From positions 43,357-107,356 of the forward strand of contig NZ_AUGD01000018.1 of NCBI RefSeq assembly GCF_000426845.1: a stretch of 64,000 nucleotides of DNA. The letters run 5' to 3'. This stretch comes from Bradyrhizobium sp. in8p8. Lineage in GTDB: Bacteria; Pseudomonadota; Alphaproteobacteria; Rhizobiales; Xanthobacteraceae. Shown here piece by piece: positions 44,385 through 53,988 of the stretch (position 1 is its first letter; every line of letters starts with the position of its first letter). The position numbers and the translations under genes are program-made. A model generated the notes under the pieces. The model was not told where the DNA came from and made no database searches. It was given only the letters and a program-made list of their open reading frames with translations.

Positions 44385-44876
44385 ATGAGCTATGGTCGCT
44401 TCGCCGCGATGATCGCGACTTCTACGGTCATCATGTTCGGCCTGATGTACCTCAACACGTTTGCCCTGGATCACGTCTGGTACAGCCAGACCCGAACCTG
44501 GATGGCGCTGCTGATGGGCGCCGTCATGGCCGCACTGATGCTGGGCTTCATGTGGAGCATGTACAGGAACCGGACCGCGAACATCGCCATTCTCGCGGGC
44601 AGCGCCGCGGTGTTCCTGACGTCGCTCTGGCTGGTCCGCAGCCAACAGACGGTGACCGATGTCGCCTATATGGAGGCAATGATCCCGCATCACTCGATCG
44701 CGGTGCTCACGAGCGAGCGTGCGCGCATCAGGGATCCCCGCGTTCGCAAGCTGGCTGACGATATCATCGAGGCGCAGGTGCGGGAGATCGACGAAATGAA
44801 ACGCCTGATCGCCGATCTCAAAGAGAAGCCGCCGTCGGCCGACGCAAAGGACCTGCCTCCGAGGCCGCCGACATGA
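44385..44876 (+). CDS. DUF305 domain membrane protein
   Basis: About 163 residues. Three or four hydrophobic helices fill the first 90 residues; a DUF305 (ferritin-like helical) segment follows: MEAMIPHHSIAVLTSERARI and VRKLADDIIEAQVREIDEMK. The His-His pair and later Glu/Asp may bind metal, and DUF305 proteins are often near copper or metal genes. ATG at 44385 has GGGAAG upstream; a TTG 69 bases earlier is an alternative. Function not assigned. Confidence 0.78.
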   Translation: MSYGRFAAMIATSTVIMFGLMYLNTFALDHVWYSQTRTWMALLMGAVMAALMLGFMWSMYRNRTANIAILAGSAAVFLTSLWLVRSQQTVTDVAYMEAMIPHHSIAVLTSERARIRDPRVRKLADDIIEAQVREIDEMKRLIADLKEKPPSADAKDLPPRPPT

Positions 44877-44891
44877 CGCGCCGCGATTGCA

Positions 44892-45104
44892 TCATTTCGC
44901 AGGCGCAGCGGGCGGATTCGATCCGGTGGTGACGTTCGGCGCCGTATTCGGGTTCGAGGTCGTGGTCTGCGGACCGATCTCGCGCCCATTGTAGAAGAAG
45001 ACGACGGCGACCACGGCCATCACGAAGATGGCGCCGACTGCCCAGCCCACCGGGCTGTTGCGGCGCGCACGGTCAGTCCTGGGGTCGTCATTCTGATGAG
45101 TCAT
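44892..45104 (-). CDS. Small single-pass hypothetical protein (about 70 aa)
   Basis: About 70 residues: short polar N-terminus (THQNDDPRTDRARRNS), one helix (WAVGAIFVMAVVAVVFFYNG) and a Thr/Pro/Asn-rich periplasmic tail. A GGAGAGC site lies just before two Met codons, of which the second is chosen. It converges on the DUF305 gene with a 15-base gap. No family recognised. Confidence 0.6.
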   Translation of the reverse strand: MTHQNDDPRTDRARRNSPVGWAVGAIFVMAVVAVVFFYNGREIGPQTTTSNPNTAPNVTTGSNPPAAPAK

Positions 45105-45203
45105 CATGCTCTCCATTGCACAGGGGGAGAACCTCGCGCACTGCAAGCTGTTCCACGAGCGCACTGCGACAGAACGAATTAGCCGCGGCTGCGCCGGGAA
45201 GCG

Positions 45204-45833
45204 CTACCGTGTTCCGTAGGCGCGGTCGCCCGCATCGCCCAGGCCCGGCAGGATGAACCCGGTCTCGTCGAGGCCTTCGTCCACCGCAGCTGTCCAGATC
45301 GGCACGTCCGGGTGGAAACCGCGCAGCCGTTCAAGGCCTTCCGGCGCGGCGATCAGGCAGGCGAGACGGATGTCCCTGGCGCCGCGCTCCTTCAGGCGGT
45401 CGATGGCGGCGACGGCGGTGTTGGCGGTGGCCACGACCGGCGTCACCACGATCGCCAGCCGCTCGCCGAGATCGGACGGCGATTTGAAGAAATACTCCAC
45501 CGCGGCAAAGCTGTGCGGCTCGCGGTAGAGCCCGATATGCGCCACCCGCGCGGTCGGCACCAGGTCCATCATGCCGTCGACGAAGGTGGTGCCGGCCCGC
45601 AGCATGGGCACGAACACCAGCTTCTTGCCGGCGATCTTGGCCGAGTGCATCGTCGCCAGCGGCGTCTCGATCACGGTGTCGGTGAGTGGCAGGTCGCGCG
45701 TCACCTCGTAGCACAGGAGCATGCCGATCTCCTTGATGAGCTCGCGGAACGACTTGGTCGAGATGGATTTGTCCCGCACCAGCGTCAGCTTGTGCTGCAC
45801 CAGGGGATGATCGACGATCGTGACGCCTTCCAT
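45204..45833 (-). CDS. upp: Uracil phosphoribosyltransferase (Upp/URC6-like), altered PRPP loop
   Basis: 209 residues aligning with UPRT: LVRDKSISTKSFRELIKEIG, RAGTTFVDGMMDLVPTARVAHIG and the C-terminal uracil-binding PGLGDAGDRAYGT, all conserved. In standard UPRTs the PRPP loop reads DPMLATGGS; here the position reads VTPVVATANTA, losing the acidic residue and the Gly pair. PRPP binding may differ. It lies upstream-adjacent, same strand, to URC4-like and URC1-like genes, suggesting pyrimidine breakdown rather than salvage. A repeat separates it from them. Confidence 0.83.
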   Translation of the reverse strand: MEGVTIVDHPLVQHKLTLVRDKSISTKSFRELIKEIGMLLCYEVTRDLPLTDTVIETPLATMHSAKIAGKKLVFVPMLRAGTTFVDGMMDLVPTARVAHIGLYREPHSFAAVEYFFKSPSDLGERLAIVVTPVVATANTAVAAIDRLKERGARDIRLACLIAAPEGLERLRGFHPDVPIWTAAVDEGLDETGFILPGLGDAGDRAYGTR

Positions 45834-45861
45834 GGTCGGATGCTCCTCAAATTCACCGAGT

Positions 45862-45941
45862 CGTCATTGCGAGCCCAGCGAAGCAATCCAGGCTGTCACC
45901 GCGGAAAGATTCTGGATCGCTTCGCTGCGCTCGCAATGACG
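45862..45941. repeat. Interspersed palindromic repeat (family B, copy 3)
   Basis: CGTCATTGCGAGCCCAGCGA to CGCTCGCAATGACG with AGCAATCCAGGCTGTCACC inside; same family as at 34,479 and 38,894. It sits between upp and the URC4-like gene. Confidence 0.7.
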
Positions 45942-45967
45942 CGCGTGGTCGCAAATCGCAGACCATT

Positions 45968-47203
45968 CTAGAACACCGTGCCGTCGCTGATCACCCTCAG
46001 CGGCGGCGAACCATCGGGGCGTCGCAAAAAGGCAATCGTGCGGCCGGCGGCCCAGGTGCCGCCTTCGAGGATGCTGGCGAGCGGCAACCTCTCGGGCGTG
46101 CGGCCGAGCTTGGCGCGAATGAGTTCGGCAAGACGATCCAGCAGCGCGACCGTCAGCGCGCGCCACTCCACGACGAGCAGCGAATCCACCGCATGCGCGC
46201 GCTGGGCGTCGGCGGCATCGCGCAGGCGCAGCACCTCATGATCGACGAACAGGCCGCCATTGCGGTATTCGGCAAGTCCGGTCAAGCCGTCGATGTCGGT
46301 CACATCGAAGCCGGCGCGCTGGAGGGGCTCGATCAGCGAGTAGCTCAGCCATTGCGACAGCTTGTGCAGCGGCACGAGACCTGCGGTCGCGTCATCCGCC
46401 GTGATCGCTGGATGCCGCCAGCAATCGCCGAGCGGAATGCCTGCGATTTCGAGCCGCGAGGGCCAGATCGGACCGAGCTGGTTCAGCACCGCCGACAGGA
46501 TGGCGGGCGCCGTGATGACCCCGCCTGAGGCCTGCGCGGCGATGTAATCGAACAGCCCGCCCGGCCGCGGCGTATCGCGCAGACCGAAGACCTCTGGACG
46601 ATCCGCGGCCAGCTTTCCAAGGCGCCGCAACAGATCGGTACGTCCTTCGAGCCCGAGCAGCGGATTGGCATCGCTCGCCTGAAAGGCGGATGCGAGTGCC
46701 GCGGCCTGCAGCATTGCGAGCACATCCGCATCGGCCCTGAACGGAGAGCCGGCATCATGCGAGAAGAGCCCGCCTGCGAACATGTCGAGACTTGCGATCG
46801 CGAGCCCCTCGGAGCGGCCAATGGCTTGTCCCGTCACCGCATCGCGGTAGCGCCACGCAGCGCCCGCGCCGGCATCGAGCAGGACGCTGACGATGGCAAG
46901 ATCGAATTCTGAGCGCGCCCGCGCCGCGCGATCCGGCCAGGACGCAGCGTCGGCCAGCCGCGCCCAGCGATCGGCGCCGCCAAGCACGAAGTGCCGCCAG
47001 CGCGCATGAAAGGGAACGTCCAGCGTCGGATAGGCTTTTCGGGTGACCGTGAGCACGGCCTCCGCGACGCCGTCCATACGGTCGAGATCGATCGCGAAAT
47101 GTGTGAGCCTGCCGGCGAGGCCGAGTTCGAGCATCTGGCCCGCCCGCGCGCGCACCGCGTGTGCGGTGAGCAGCGAGCGTGCCTGCATTTCCAAAGCGTC
47201 CAT
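45968..47203 (-). CDS. URC4/urg3-like protein of pyrimidine degradation
   Basis: 411 residues. Features are helical, with MDALEMQARSLLTAHAVRAR at the start, EGRTDLLRRLGKLAADRPEVFG and PLHKLSQWLSYSLIEPL, the pattern I associate with the URC4/urg3 family of the yeast uracil route. Its biochemical step is not established. The start overlaps the region seven bases after the URC1-like gene, so they are one operon. Family call rests on recognition plus the URC1/upp context. Confidence 0.75.
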   Translation of the reverse strand: MDALEMQARSLLTAHAVRARAGQMLELGLAGRLTHFAIDLDRMDGVAEAVLTVTRKAYPTLDVPFHARWRHFVLGGADRWARLADAASWPDRAARARSEFDLAIVSVLLDAGAGAAWRYRDAVTGQAIGRSEGLAIASLDMFAGGLFSHDAGSPFRADADVLAMLQAAALASAFQASDANPLLGLEGRTDLLRRLGKLAADRPEVFGLRDTPRPGGLFDYIAAQASGGVITAPAILSAVLNQLGPIWPSRLEIAGIPLGDCWRHPAITADDATAGLVPLHKLSQWLSYSLIEPLQRAGFDVTDIDGLTGLAEYRNGGLFVDHEVLRLRDAADAQRAHAVDSLLVVEWRALTVALLDRLAELIRAKLGRTPERLPLASILEGGTWAAGRTIAFLRRPDGSPPLRVISDGTVF

Positions 47204-47210
47204 CGCGCGA

Positions 47211-48467
<1,257 letters not shown>

Positions 48468-48775
48468 GTCCAGGCTCCCAAAAAGCCACGGCCCGCCGCT
48501 CGGACGGGCCTGGCTCGCTTGCGTTGCGGGACTGGAAGCGCCGGCGACGCAAGCTCAATCCAACATAGTGTAGCGGGCTGCGACGACAGACAAGTTAATC
48601 GTGCCGGGCGGACAGGGCGGCCTGCGGCCGGTTCCCTGACGCCTGCCGATCTCGCGGCGGCGCACGCGCAGTCACTTCAAGAGATTGAAATATTGTCAGT
48701 TTTCGTGTTTTCAAGGAACTGAATGGTTTGGCTGTGCGGGCGGGTCCGTACGGGCCGCCTGCGTTGGAGACTGCC
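48468..48775. other. Divergent intergenic region, URC1-like and PLP enzyme genes
   Basis: No gene is supported. It holds two inverted repeats: GGCCCG-N9-CGGGCC (48,490-48,510) and GCTTGCGT-N22-ACGCAAGC (48,517-48,554). The AT-rich stretch near 48,675-48,720 is a plausible promoter for the rightward gene. Confidence 0.45.
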
Positions 48776-49903
48776 ATGCCCGCCGCCAGCTATGTCGATC
48801 CCCGCAACGGACGGCTCTATCGCCTCGACCAGCCGCGCTGGTGCTCGGACGAGCGCACGCCGCTGCTGGTGACGCCGGGCGCCGGAATTTCGCGCGAGGA
48901 CATCGAGCGCCGCACGCGCTCATTGTGGCGCTACCGGGCGGCGCTGCCGGTCGAGATCAAGAGCCCGGTCTCGCTCGGCGAAGGCTGCACGCCGCTGCTG
49001 CAGCAGGCCTGGGGCGATCTGCGCCCGTTGTTCAAGCTCGAATGGTTCAACCCGACCGGCAGCTTCAAGGATCGCGGCTCGGCGGTGATGCTGTCCTTCC
49101 TGCGCCAGATCGGCATCTCGGCCATTCTCGAGGATTCTTCCGGCAATGGCGGCTCGTCGATGGCTGGGCTGGGCGCCGCCGGCGGCATGCGCGTGAAGAT
49201 CCTCGCGCCCGCCTCGACCTCGCCCGCCAAGATCGCACAGGTGCGTGCCTACGGGGCGGAGGTGCAACTCGTCGAAGGACCGCGCGAGGAATCGGAAGCC
49301 GAGGCCATCCGCCAGTCCAGCCAGACATTTTACGCCAGCCACAATTGGCAGCCCTTCTTCCTCGAAGGCACGAAGTCGCTGGCCTATGAAATGTGGGAAG
49401 ATCTCGGCTTCCGTTCGCCCGACAACGTCATCGTCCCGGTAGGCGCCGGCAGCAGCCTCTTGGGGTGCGCCTTCGGCTTCCGCGAGCTGCTGAAGGCTGG
49501 CCAGATCGCAAAGCTGCCGCGCCTGTTCGCGGCGCAGCCGCTCAATTGTTCGCCGATCGATGCGAGCTTCAAGGCCGGTGTCGATACGCCCGTCGCGCGC
49601 GAGGTGCACAAGACCATCGCCGAGGGCACGGCGATCAAGAATCCGCTGCGCCTGCGCGAGATCATCGGCGCCTTGCGCGAGAGCGGCGGTGGCACCATTG
49701 CGCTCACCGAGGACGAGATCGTCGCCGCCTTGCGCCGTCTCGCCCGCCAGGGCCTGTTCGCCGAGCCGACCAGCGCCAGCGCGGCGGCCGCGCTGGACAA
49801 GCTCGCTGCCGCAGGTGCGATCAAGCCGACCGAGACCACGGTGGCGGTCCTCACCGGCACTGGGCTGAAGGCTGCAACGACCGTCGCCGATCTCGTGCAA
49901 TAG
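48776..49903 (+). CDS. Threonine synthase-like PLP-dependent enzyme
   Basis: 375 residues, fold type II. The PLP Lys is in FNPTGSFKDRG near residue 99, and the phosphate-binding loop is SSGNGGSSMAG near 120. It starts MPAASYVDPRNGRLYRLDQPRW, with a TTGGAGA site. A threonine synthase or cysteate/diaminopropionate-lyase type activity is possible; the family is broad. It is divergent from the URC1-like gene but no functional link can be shown. Confidence 0.82.
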   Translation: MPAASYVDPRNGRLYRLDQPRWCSDERTPLLVTPGAGISREDIERRTRSLWRYRAALPVEIKSPVSLGEGCTPLLQQAWGDLRPLFKLEWFNPTGSFKDRGSAVMLSFLRQIGISAILEDSSGNGGSSMAGLGAAGGMRVKILAPASTSPAKIAQVRAYGAEVQLVEGPREESEAEAIRQSSQTFYASHNWQPFFLEGTKSLAYEMWEDLGFRSPDNVIVPVGAGSSLLGCAFGFRELLKAGQIAKLPRLFAAQPLNCSPIDASFKAGVDTPVAREVHKTIAEGTAIKNPLRLREIIGALRESGGGTIALTEDEIVAALRRLARQGLFAEPTSASAAAALDKLAAAGAIKPTETTVAVLTGTGLKAATTVADLVQ

Positions 49904-49932
49904 GGCCGTGCGGTTTGCAATGACGACCGACT

Positions 49933-50748
49933 TCACTCCTTCAGATCATTTACCCGCTTCACCCAGGCGCGCACGTCCTTGAGCACCGCGGGCAGCACCG
50001 CCTTGACCTCCGCGACCGTCATGCCCGCCTTGACGCGGGGATCGTAGAGCAGATTGAGGATGTACTGGTCGTAGACGTCGAAATAGCCCATCGAGACGTT
50101 GTCGTTGAACATGGTCCAGGGCACGCTCGCGGTGTCGTTGATGGGCCCGAGCGATTGCAGCAGCTCCTCATAAGCGCAGTCGAGGAAGACGAAGTCGCCG
50201 TTGTCGACGGTGAGGATGACATCGGAATGCTCGATCTCGAAGCTGTCGTTCTTGCGGAAGCCGGACAGGCATTGCGGATCGAGCGAGGAGCGGATCTCAC
50301 GCGCCTTTTCGGCGCCGTAGAAGCTGGTGAGGGTGCGGAAGAGGTCGCGGTCGCGCACCAGCTTCACCCGCACATTCGCAGCCTCCCTGGTCTCGGTCAT
50401 GGCGATGTCGAGATGCTGCACGCGTGTGCCGATGTCAGACACGACTTTGGCGAGCTGCGTCTTGCGATCGGCGCGGTCACTCTCGGCGAACACGCGCACC
50501 GGCCCGTCGAACTTGCGAATGCGGTCGACACGGCCGGCGAGGTGATATTCGGCGCCGAACGCCGTCTTCAGGAAGCCCTCGACGATCTCGCGGTCGGTGA
50601 AAGTCTTCTTCTCGGTTCGCTGGCGCGAGGAGATCGCGGGCAATTCGCCCGCGGCGGCCCTGGGTGCGGTGTCAGGCACCAATGTGAACGCGGCGAGCGC
50701 GAGGAAGGCGATGCGAAGGCGAGGCGAGGGCGGATTCATTGCGCTCAT
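49933..50748 (-). CDS. DUF2927 secreted protein
   Basis: About 271 residues: signal peptide (about 5-30), then SRQRTEKKTFTDREIVEGFLKTAFGAEYHLAGRVDRIRKFDGPVRVF, the DUF2927 hallmark. Later cysteines in SFRKNDSFEIE/FLDCAYEEL and DPQCLSGF may bond. Related to secreted metallopeptidase-like regions but no HExxH is seen. Met at 50,748 is chosen; 50,739 is equally possible. Function unknown. Confidence 0.75.
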   Translation of the reverse strand: MSAMNPPSPRLRIAFLALAAFTLVPDTAPRAAAGELPAISSRQRTEKKTFTDREIVEGFLKTAFGAEYHLAGRVDRIRKFDGPVRVFAESDRADRKTQLAKVVSDIGTRVQHLDIAMTETREAANVRVKLVRDRDLFRTLTSFYGAEKAREIRSSLDPQCLSGFRKNDSFEIEHSDVILTVDNGDFVFLDCAYEELLQSLGPINDTASVPWTMFNDNVSMGYFDVYDQYILNLLYDPRVKAGMTVAEVKAVLPAVLKDVRAWVKRVNDLKE

Positions 50749-50836
50749 CGTATCGCGACGCTGCCGCATTCCCCCCGCGCGCACAAGTCCGCAAATTCAC
50801 GCGCCGTACGGGTTGCGCCCCAGTCGCGTGCCGCGC

Positions 50837-51415
50837 CTAGTTGTTCAGCACCACGACGGTGGTGCCGACGGCGACGCGGCTATAGAGGTCGGTCACATCG
50901 TCATTGGTCATGCGGAAGCAGCCCGAGGACACGGCCTGACCGATCGTCTCGGGCTCGTTGGAGCCGTGGATGCGGTAGAGGGTCGAGCCAAGATACATGG
51001 CGCGCGCCCCGAGCGGATTGTCGACACCACCCTTCATGTGGCGCGGCAGGTCGGGGCGCCGCGCCAGCATCTGCGCCGGCGGGGTCCAGTCCGGCCATTC
51101 CCTCTTGGCGGTGATCTTGTGCACCCCGCCCCAGCGGAAGCCGTCGCGGCCGACGCCGATGCCGTAACGCAGCGCCTGCCCGTTGGGGAGCACCAGGTAG
51201 AGCCGGCGCTCGCTCGTGTTCACCACGATCGTGCCGGGGGCGTAGTTGCCATTGTACATGACGGTCGTGCGGGGAACGGGATTGGCGCCGGAACGGAAGA
51301 AGTTCGGGCCGCCGCCCATGATGTCGCGCGTGTCGAACTCCTCGGCGAGCGCGCCGGCTGCCGTGGCCGACAGAAGTGCGATGGCGGCAATCGGCGCGGC
51401 AAAAAACCGGATCAT
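50837..51415 (-). CDS. L,D-transpeptidase (YkuD family)
   Basis: 192 residues: signal peptide ending ALA near 24, then a YkuD domain. Catalytic His150 (RIHGSNEPE) and Cys166 (SSGCFRMTNDD), with Arg168, form the HxnSxGCxR signature. Such enzymes link meso-diaminopimelate residues in peptidoglycan or attach lipoproteins to it. An excellent GGGGGAGACA site precedes the start. Monocistronic. Confidence 0.92.
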   Translation of the reverse strand: MIRFFAAPIAAIALLSATAAGALAEEFDTRDIMGGGPNFFRSGANPVPRTTVMYNGNYAPGTIVVNTSERRLYLVLPNGQALRYGIGVGRDGFRWGGVHKITAKREWPDWTPPAQMLARRPDLPRHMKGGVDNPLGARAMYLGSTLYRIHGSNEPETIGQAVSSGCFRMTNDDVTDLYSRVAVGTTVVVLNN

Positions 51416-51673
51416 TGTCTCCCCCGGAAAGAAATCGATTCAATGAATGCCACAGGCCACATTTGCAGGCATTCCGCAAGCCACGGGCCCGTGAGCCATG
51501 CTTAACCTTTGGCGTTACCGAATCGGCAACCACAATTTGCCGGAAACCATTAGCCAAACCGGCGCACCGTCGCGCGGGGCAGGGCCGCGATGGCGGCTAT
51601 TGCTTTGACGGAACGCGCGAACAATGATTGATCCCGACGGATATCTGGTTATGGCCGGTTGCAGGAGCTTGGG

Positions 51674-53221
51674 ATGAACGGTGCGGAAAGCCTGGTGCGA
51701 ACGATGGTCAAGGGTGGGGTGGACGTCTGCTTCACCAACCCAGGCACCTCCGAGATGCATTTTGTCGCAGCGCTCGACCGCGTGCCCGGTATGCGCTGCG
51801 TGCTCGGCCTGTTCGAAGGCGTGGTGACGGGGGCCGCCGACGGCTACTTCCGCATGAAGGGAACGCCGGCCTCGACGCTGCTGCATCTCGGTCCGGGCCT
51901 CGCCAACGGCCTCGCCAATCTGCACAACGCCAAGAAGGCCAATTCCGGCATCGTCAACATCGTCGGCCAGCACGCCACCTATCACATCGGCTACAATGCG
52001 CCGCTGACCTCCGACATCGAGGGCCTGGCCCGGCCGATGTCGTCCTGGGTCCGCACCTCGCCGGATGCCAAATCGGTCGCCGCTGACGGCGCCGCCGCGA
52101 TTGCCGCCGCCAAGAGCGCGCCGCCGCAGATTGCGACCCTGATCCTGCCCGCCGACACCGCCTGGAACGAGGCCGACGGCATCGCCGAGGTTCCGGCCGA
52201 GCAGCAGCGCGCCAGCTATTCGCCGCAGGCGGTCGAGCAGGCCGCCAAGATCCTGCATGGCGACGGCGAAGGCACGCTCCTGCTGATGACCGGCAGCGCG
52301 CTCAGCGAGCAAGGCCTGGCACTCGCCGAGCGCATCGCCGGCAAGACCGGCTGCACCGTGATGGGGCCGACCTTCCGCCCGAAGATGGCGCGCGGCCGCG
52401 GGCGCTTCTCGATCGACCGCATCCACTATGTCATCGACCAGGCGCTGCCGATGCTGGCGAAGTTCCGCCATATCGTGCTGGTCGAGTCCGACGATCCCGT
52501 GGCGTTCTTTGCGTATCCGAACAAGCCGAGCGTGCTGCGGCCCGAAGGCTGCGACGTGCATCGCATGACCTCGTGGGGCGAGAACTCGGTCGCCGCGCTC
52601 GAGGCCCTCGCCGACGCCGTGAAGGCCAGCGCCAAGGATGTCAAGCCGCAGGCTTTGCAGGAGTTGCTCAAGCCGACCGGCGCGCTGACCCACGCCTCGA
52701 TTGCGCAGTCGATTGCCTACGCGATTCCGGAGAATGCGATCCTGGTCGACGAATCCCTCACCACCGGCCGCGCCTTCTTCCCGCCGACGGCGGCCGCCGC
52801 GCCGCACGACTGGCTGCAGAACATGGGCGGTTCGATCGGCTTCTCGACGCCGCTGTCGATCGGTGCCGCGATCGCCTGTCCGGATCGCAAGGTGATCACC
52901 ATGGTCGGCGACGGCAGCGCGATGTACACCATCCAGTCGCTGTGGACGCAGGCGCGCGAGAACCTCGACGTCGTCACCATCGTGTTCGCCAACCGCATCT
53001 ATCAGATCCTGCGTGGCGAGTTCGACAATGTCGGCGCCGGCGAGCCCGGCCAGCGCGCCAACGACATGCTCAGGCTCGACCGCCCGACGCTGGATTTCGT
53101 GGCAATGGCGAAGGGCATGGGCGTGCCGGGCCGCGCCGTCACCAATGCCGACGAGTTCAACAAGGCGCTGGCCGAAGCCGTCGCCGAACCCGGGCCGCGC
53201 CTGATCGAAGTCCAGATATAG
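51674..53221 (+). CDS. Acetolactate synthase-like thiamine diphosphate enzyme
   Basis: 515 residues. FTNPGTSEMHFVAAL near 20-34, catalytic Glu48 in FEGVVTGAADGY and C-terminal GDGSAMYTIQSLWTQARENL ThDP-Mg motif. Closest in pattern to the ALS large subunit-like (IlvB-like) group seen in actinobacteria and Bradyrhizobium, which often lacks acetolactate synthase activity. No regulatory-subunit (IlvH) gene is nearby. The start has GGAGCTTGGG upstream. Substrate uncertain. Confidence 0.85.
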   Translation: MNGAESLVRTMVKGGVDVCFTNPGTSEMHFVAALDRVPGMRCVLGLFEGVVTGAADGYFRMKGTPASTLLHLGPGLANGLANLHNAKKANSGIVNIVGQHATYHIGYNAPLTSDIEGLARPMSSWVRTSPDAKSVAADGAAAIAAAKSAPPQIATLILPADTAWNEADGIAEVPAEQQRASYSPQAVEQAAKILHGDGEGTLLLMTGSALSEQGLALAERIAGKTGCTVMGPTFRPKMARGRGRFSIDRIHYVIDQALPMLAKFRHIVLVESDDPVAFFAYPNKPSVLRPEGCDVHRMTSWGENSVAALEALADAVKASAKDVKPQALQELLKPTGALTHASIAQSIAYAIPENAILVDESLTTGRAFFPPTAAAAPHDWLQNMGGSIGFSTPLSIGAAIACPDRKVITMVGDGSAMYTIQSLWTQARENLDVVTIVFANRIYQILRGEFDNVGAGEPGQRANDMLRLDRPTLDFVAMAKGMGVPGRAVTNADEFNKALAEAVAEPGPRLIEVQI

Positions 53222-53255
53222 GCCTGGCCGGTTGCGCCGCCAATTCCGGCCTCAT

Positions 53256-53374
53256 GTAGTCCGGATGGAGCCAACGGGTCGGCGCAAGCGCCGCCCGATG
53301 ACAGGCTCCGCGTAACCCGGGGCTGGTGTGTTTTTGCGAGAATCCCGGATTGCGCTACGCTTCATCCGGGCTAC
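53256..53374. repeat. Interspersed palindromic repeat (family A, copy 3)
   Basis: GTAGTCCGGATGGAGCC at one end and CTTCATCCGGGCTAC at the other, with TCCCGGATTGCGCTACG inside; related to copies at 32,721 and 41,792, with an extra internal segment. Confidence 0.6.
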
Positions 53375-53410
53375 CGACTCTTGCGTGCGCGTGATGGGCC
53401 CGGAGGCACG

Positions 53411-53929
53411 ATGCAGACCGAGCTGAACAAGGTGATCGCAGCGCTCCGGGACTTCTATGCCCACGAGGGCTTTCTGTTCGAGAAGGACGTCGGCGAGCGC
53501 GCGATCACACACCGCTTTGCCGTGCATCTGGAGAAGCATTTTTCAGGCTGGTCGGTCGACTGCAATTACGACCGTCTCGGCGAGCGCACGCTGCACCTGC
53601 CGCACGGCAGCATCATCTCGACCGACGACCATCTCGGCAAGTCGATCTACCCCGACGTCGTCGTGCATCAGCGCGAGATCCCGAACAATCTGCTCGCGAT
53701 CGAGATCCGCAAGGCAAGCAATCATACGCCGCTGGAGCACGACGAGCACAAGCTGAGGGCGCTCACCGACCCGCATGTCTGGTTCGCCTACACGATCGGC
53801 GTGCTGCTGGTGCTGGATAAACCCGGCGTCACGCTGTCGGACGTCTATTTCGGCGGGGCCCCCGACCCGGCATTGGCGGTGTGGTTCGCCAAGCAGCTGG
53901 GCGAGGCGGACCTTGCCGGGGCCACGTGA
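53411..53929 (+). CDS. Small PD-(D/E)xK nuclease-like protein
   Basis: 172 residues. An N-terminal helix has VGERAITHRFAVHLEKHF with Glu29, followed by VDCNYDR. Then Pro81-Asp82 in IYPDVVVH and Glu98-Ile-Arg100-Lys101 in LLAIEIRKAS form a PD-(D/E)xK-like core (the last motif ExRK instead of ExK). This matches small endonuclease-fold proteins of unknown function. No methyltransferase or toxin/antitoxin partner is adjacent, so it may be a solitary nuclease or a degenerate one. Nuclease activity is inference. Confidence 0.6.
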   Translation: MQTELNKVIAALRDFYAHEGFLFEKDVGERAITHRFAVHLEKHFSGWSVDCNYDRLGERTLHLPHGSIISTDDHLGKSIYPDVVVHQREIPNNLLAIEIRKASNHTPLEHDEHKLRALTDPHVWFAYTIGVLLVLDKPGVTLSDVYFGGAPDPALAVWFAKQLGEADLAGAT

Positions 53930-53988
53930 GGGCGCTGGCGAACAGCACGTCCCGCGGTCCTGTTGGCGAGGACCCCGAGCCTCCTCGC

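Noticed and set aside
51674..53221. ALS-like enzyme as biosynthetic acetolactate synthase (ilvB)
   Set aside because: No ilvH/ilvC genes are adjacent and the chain is shorter than usual IlvB; left as ALS-like.
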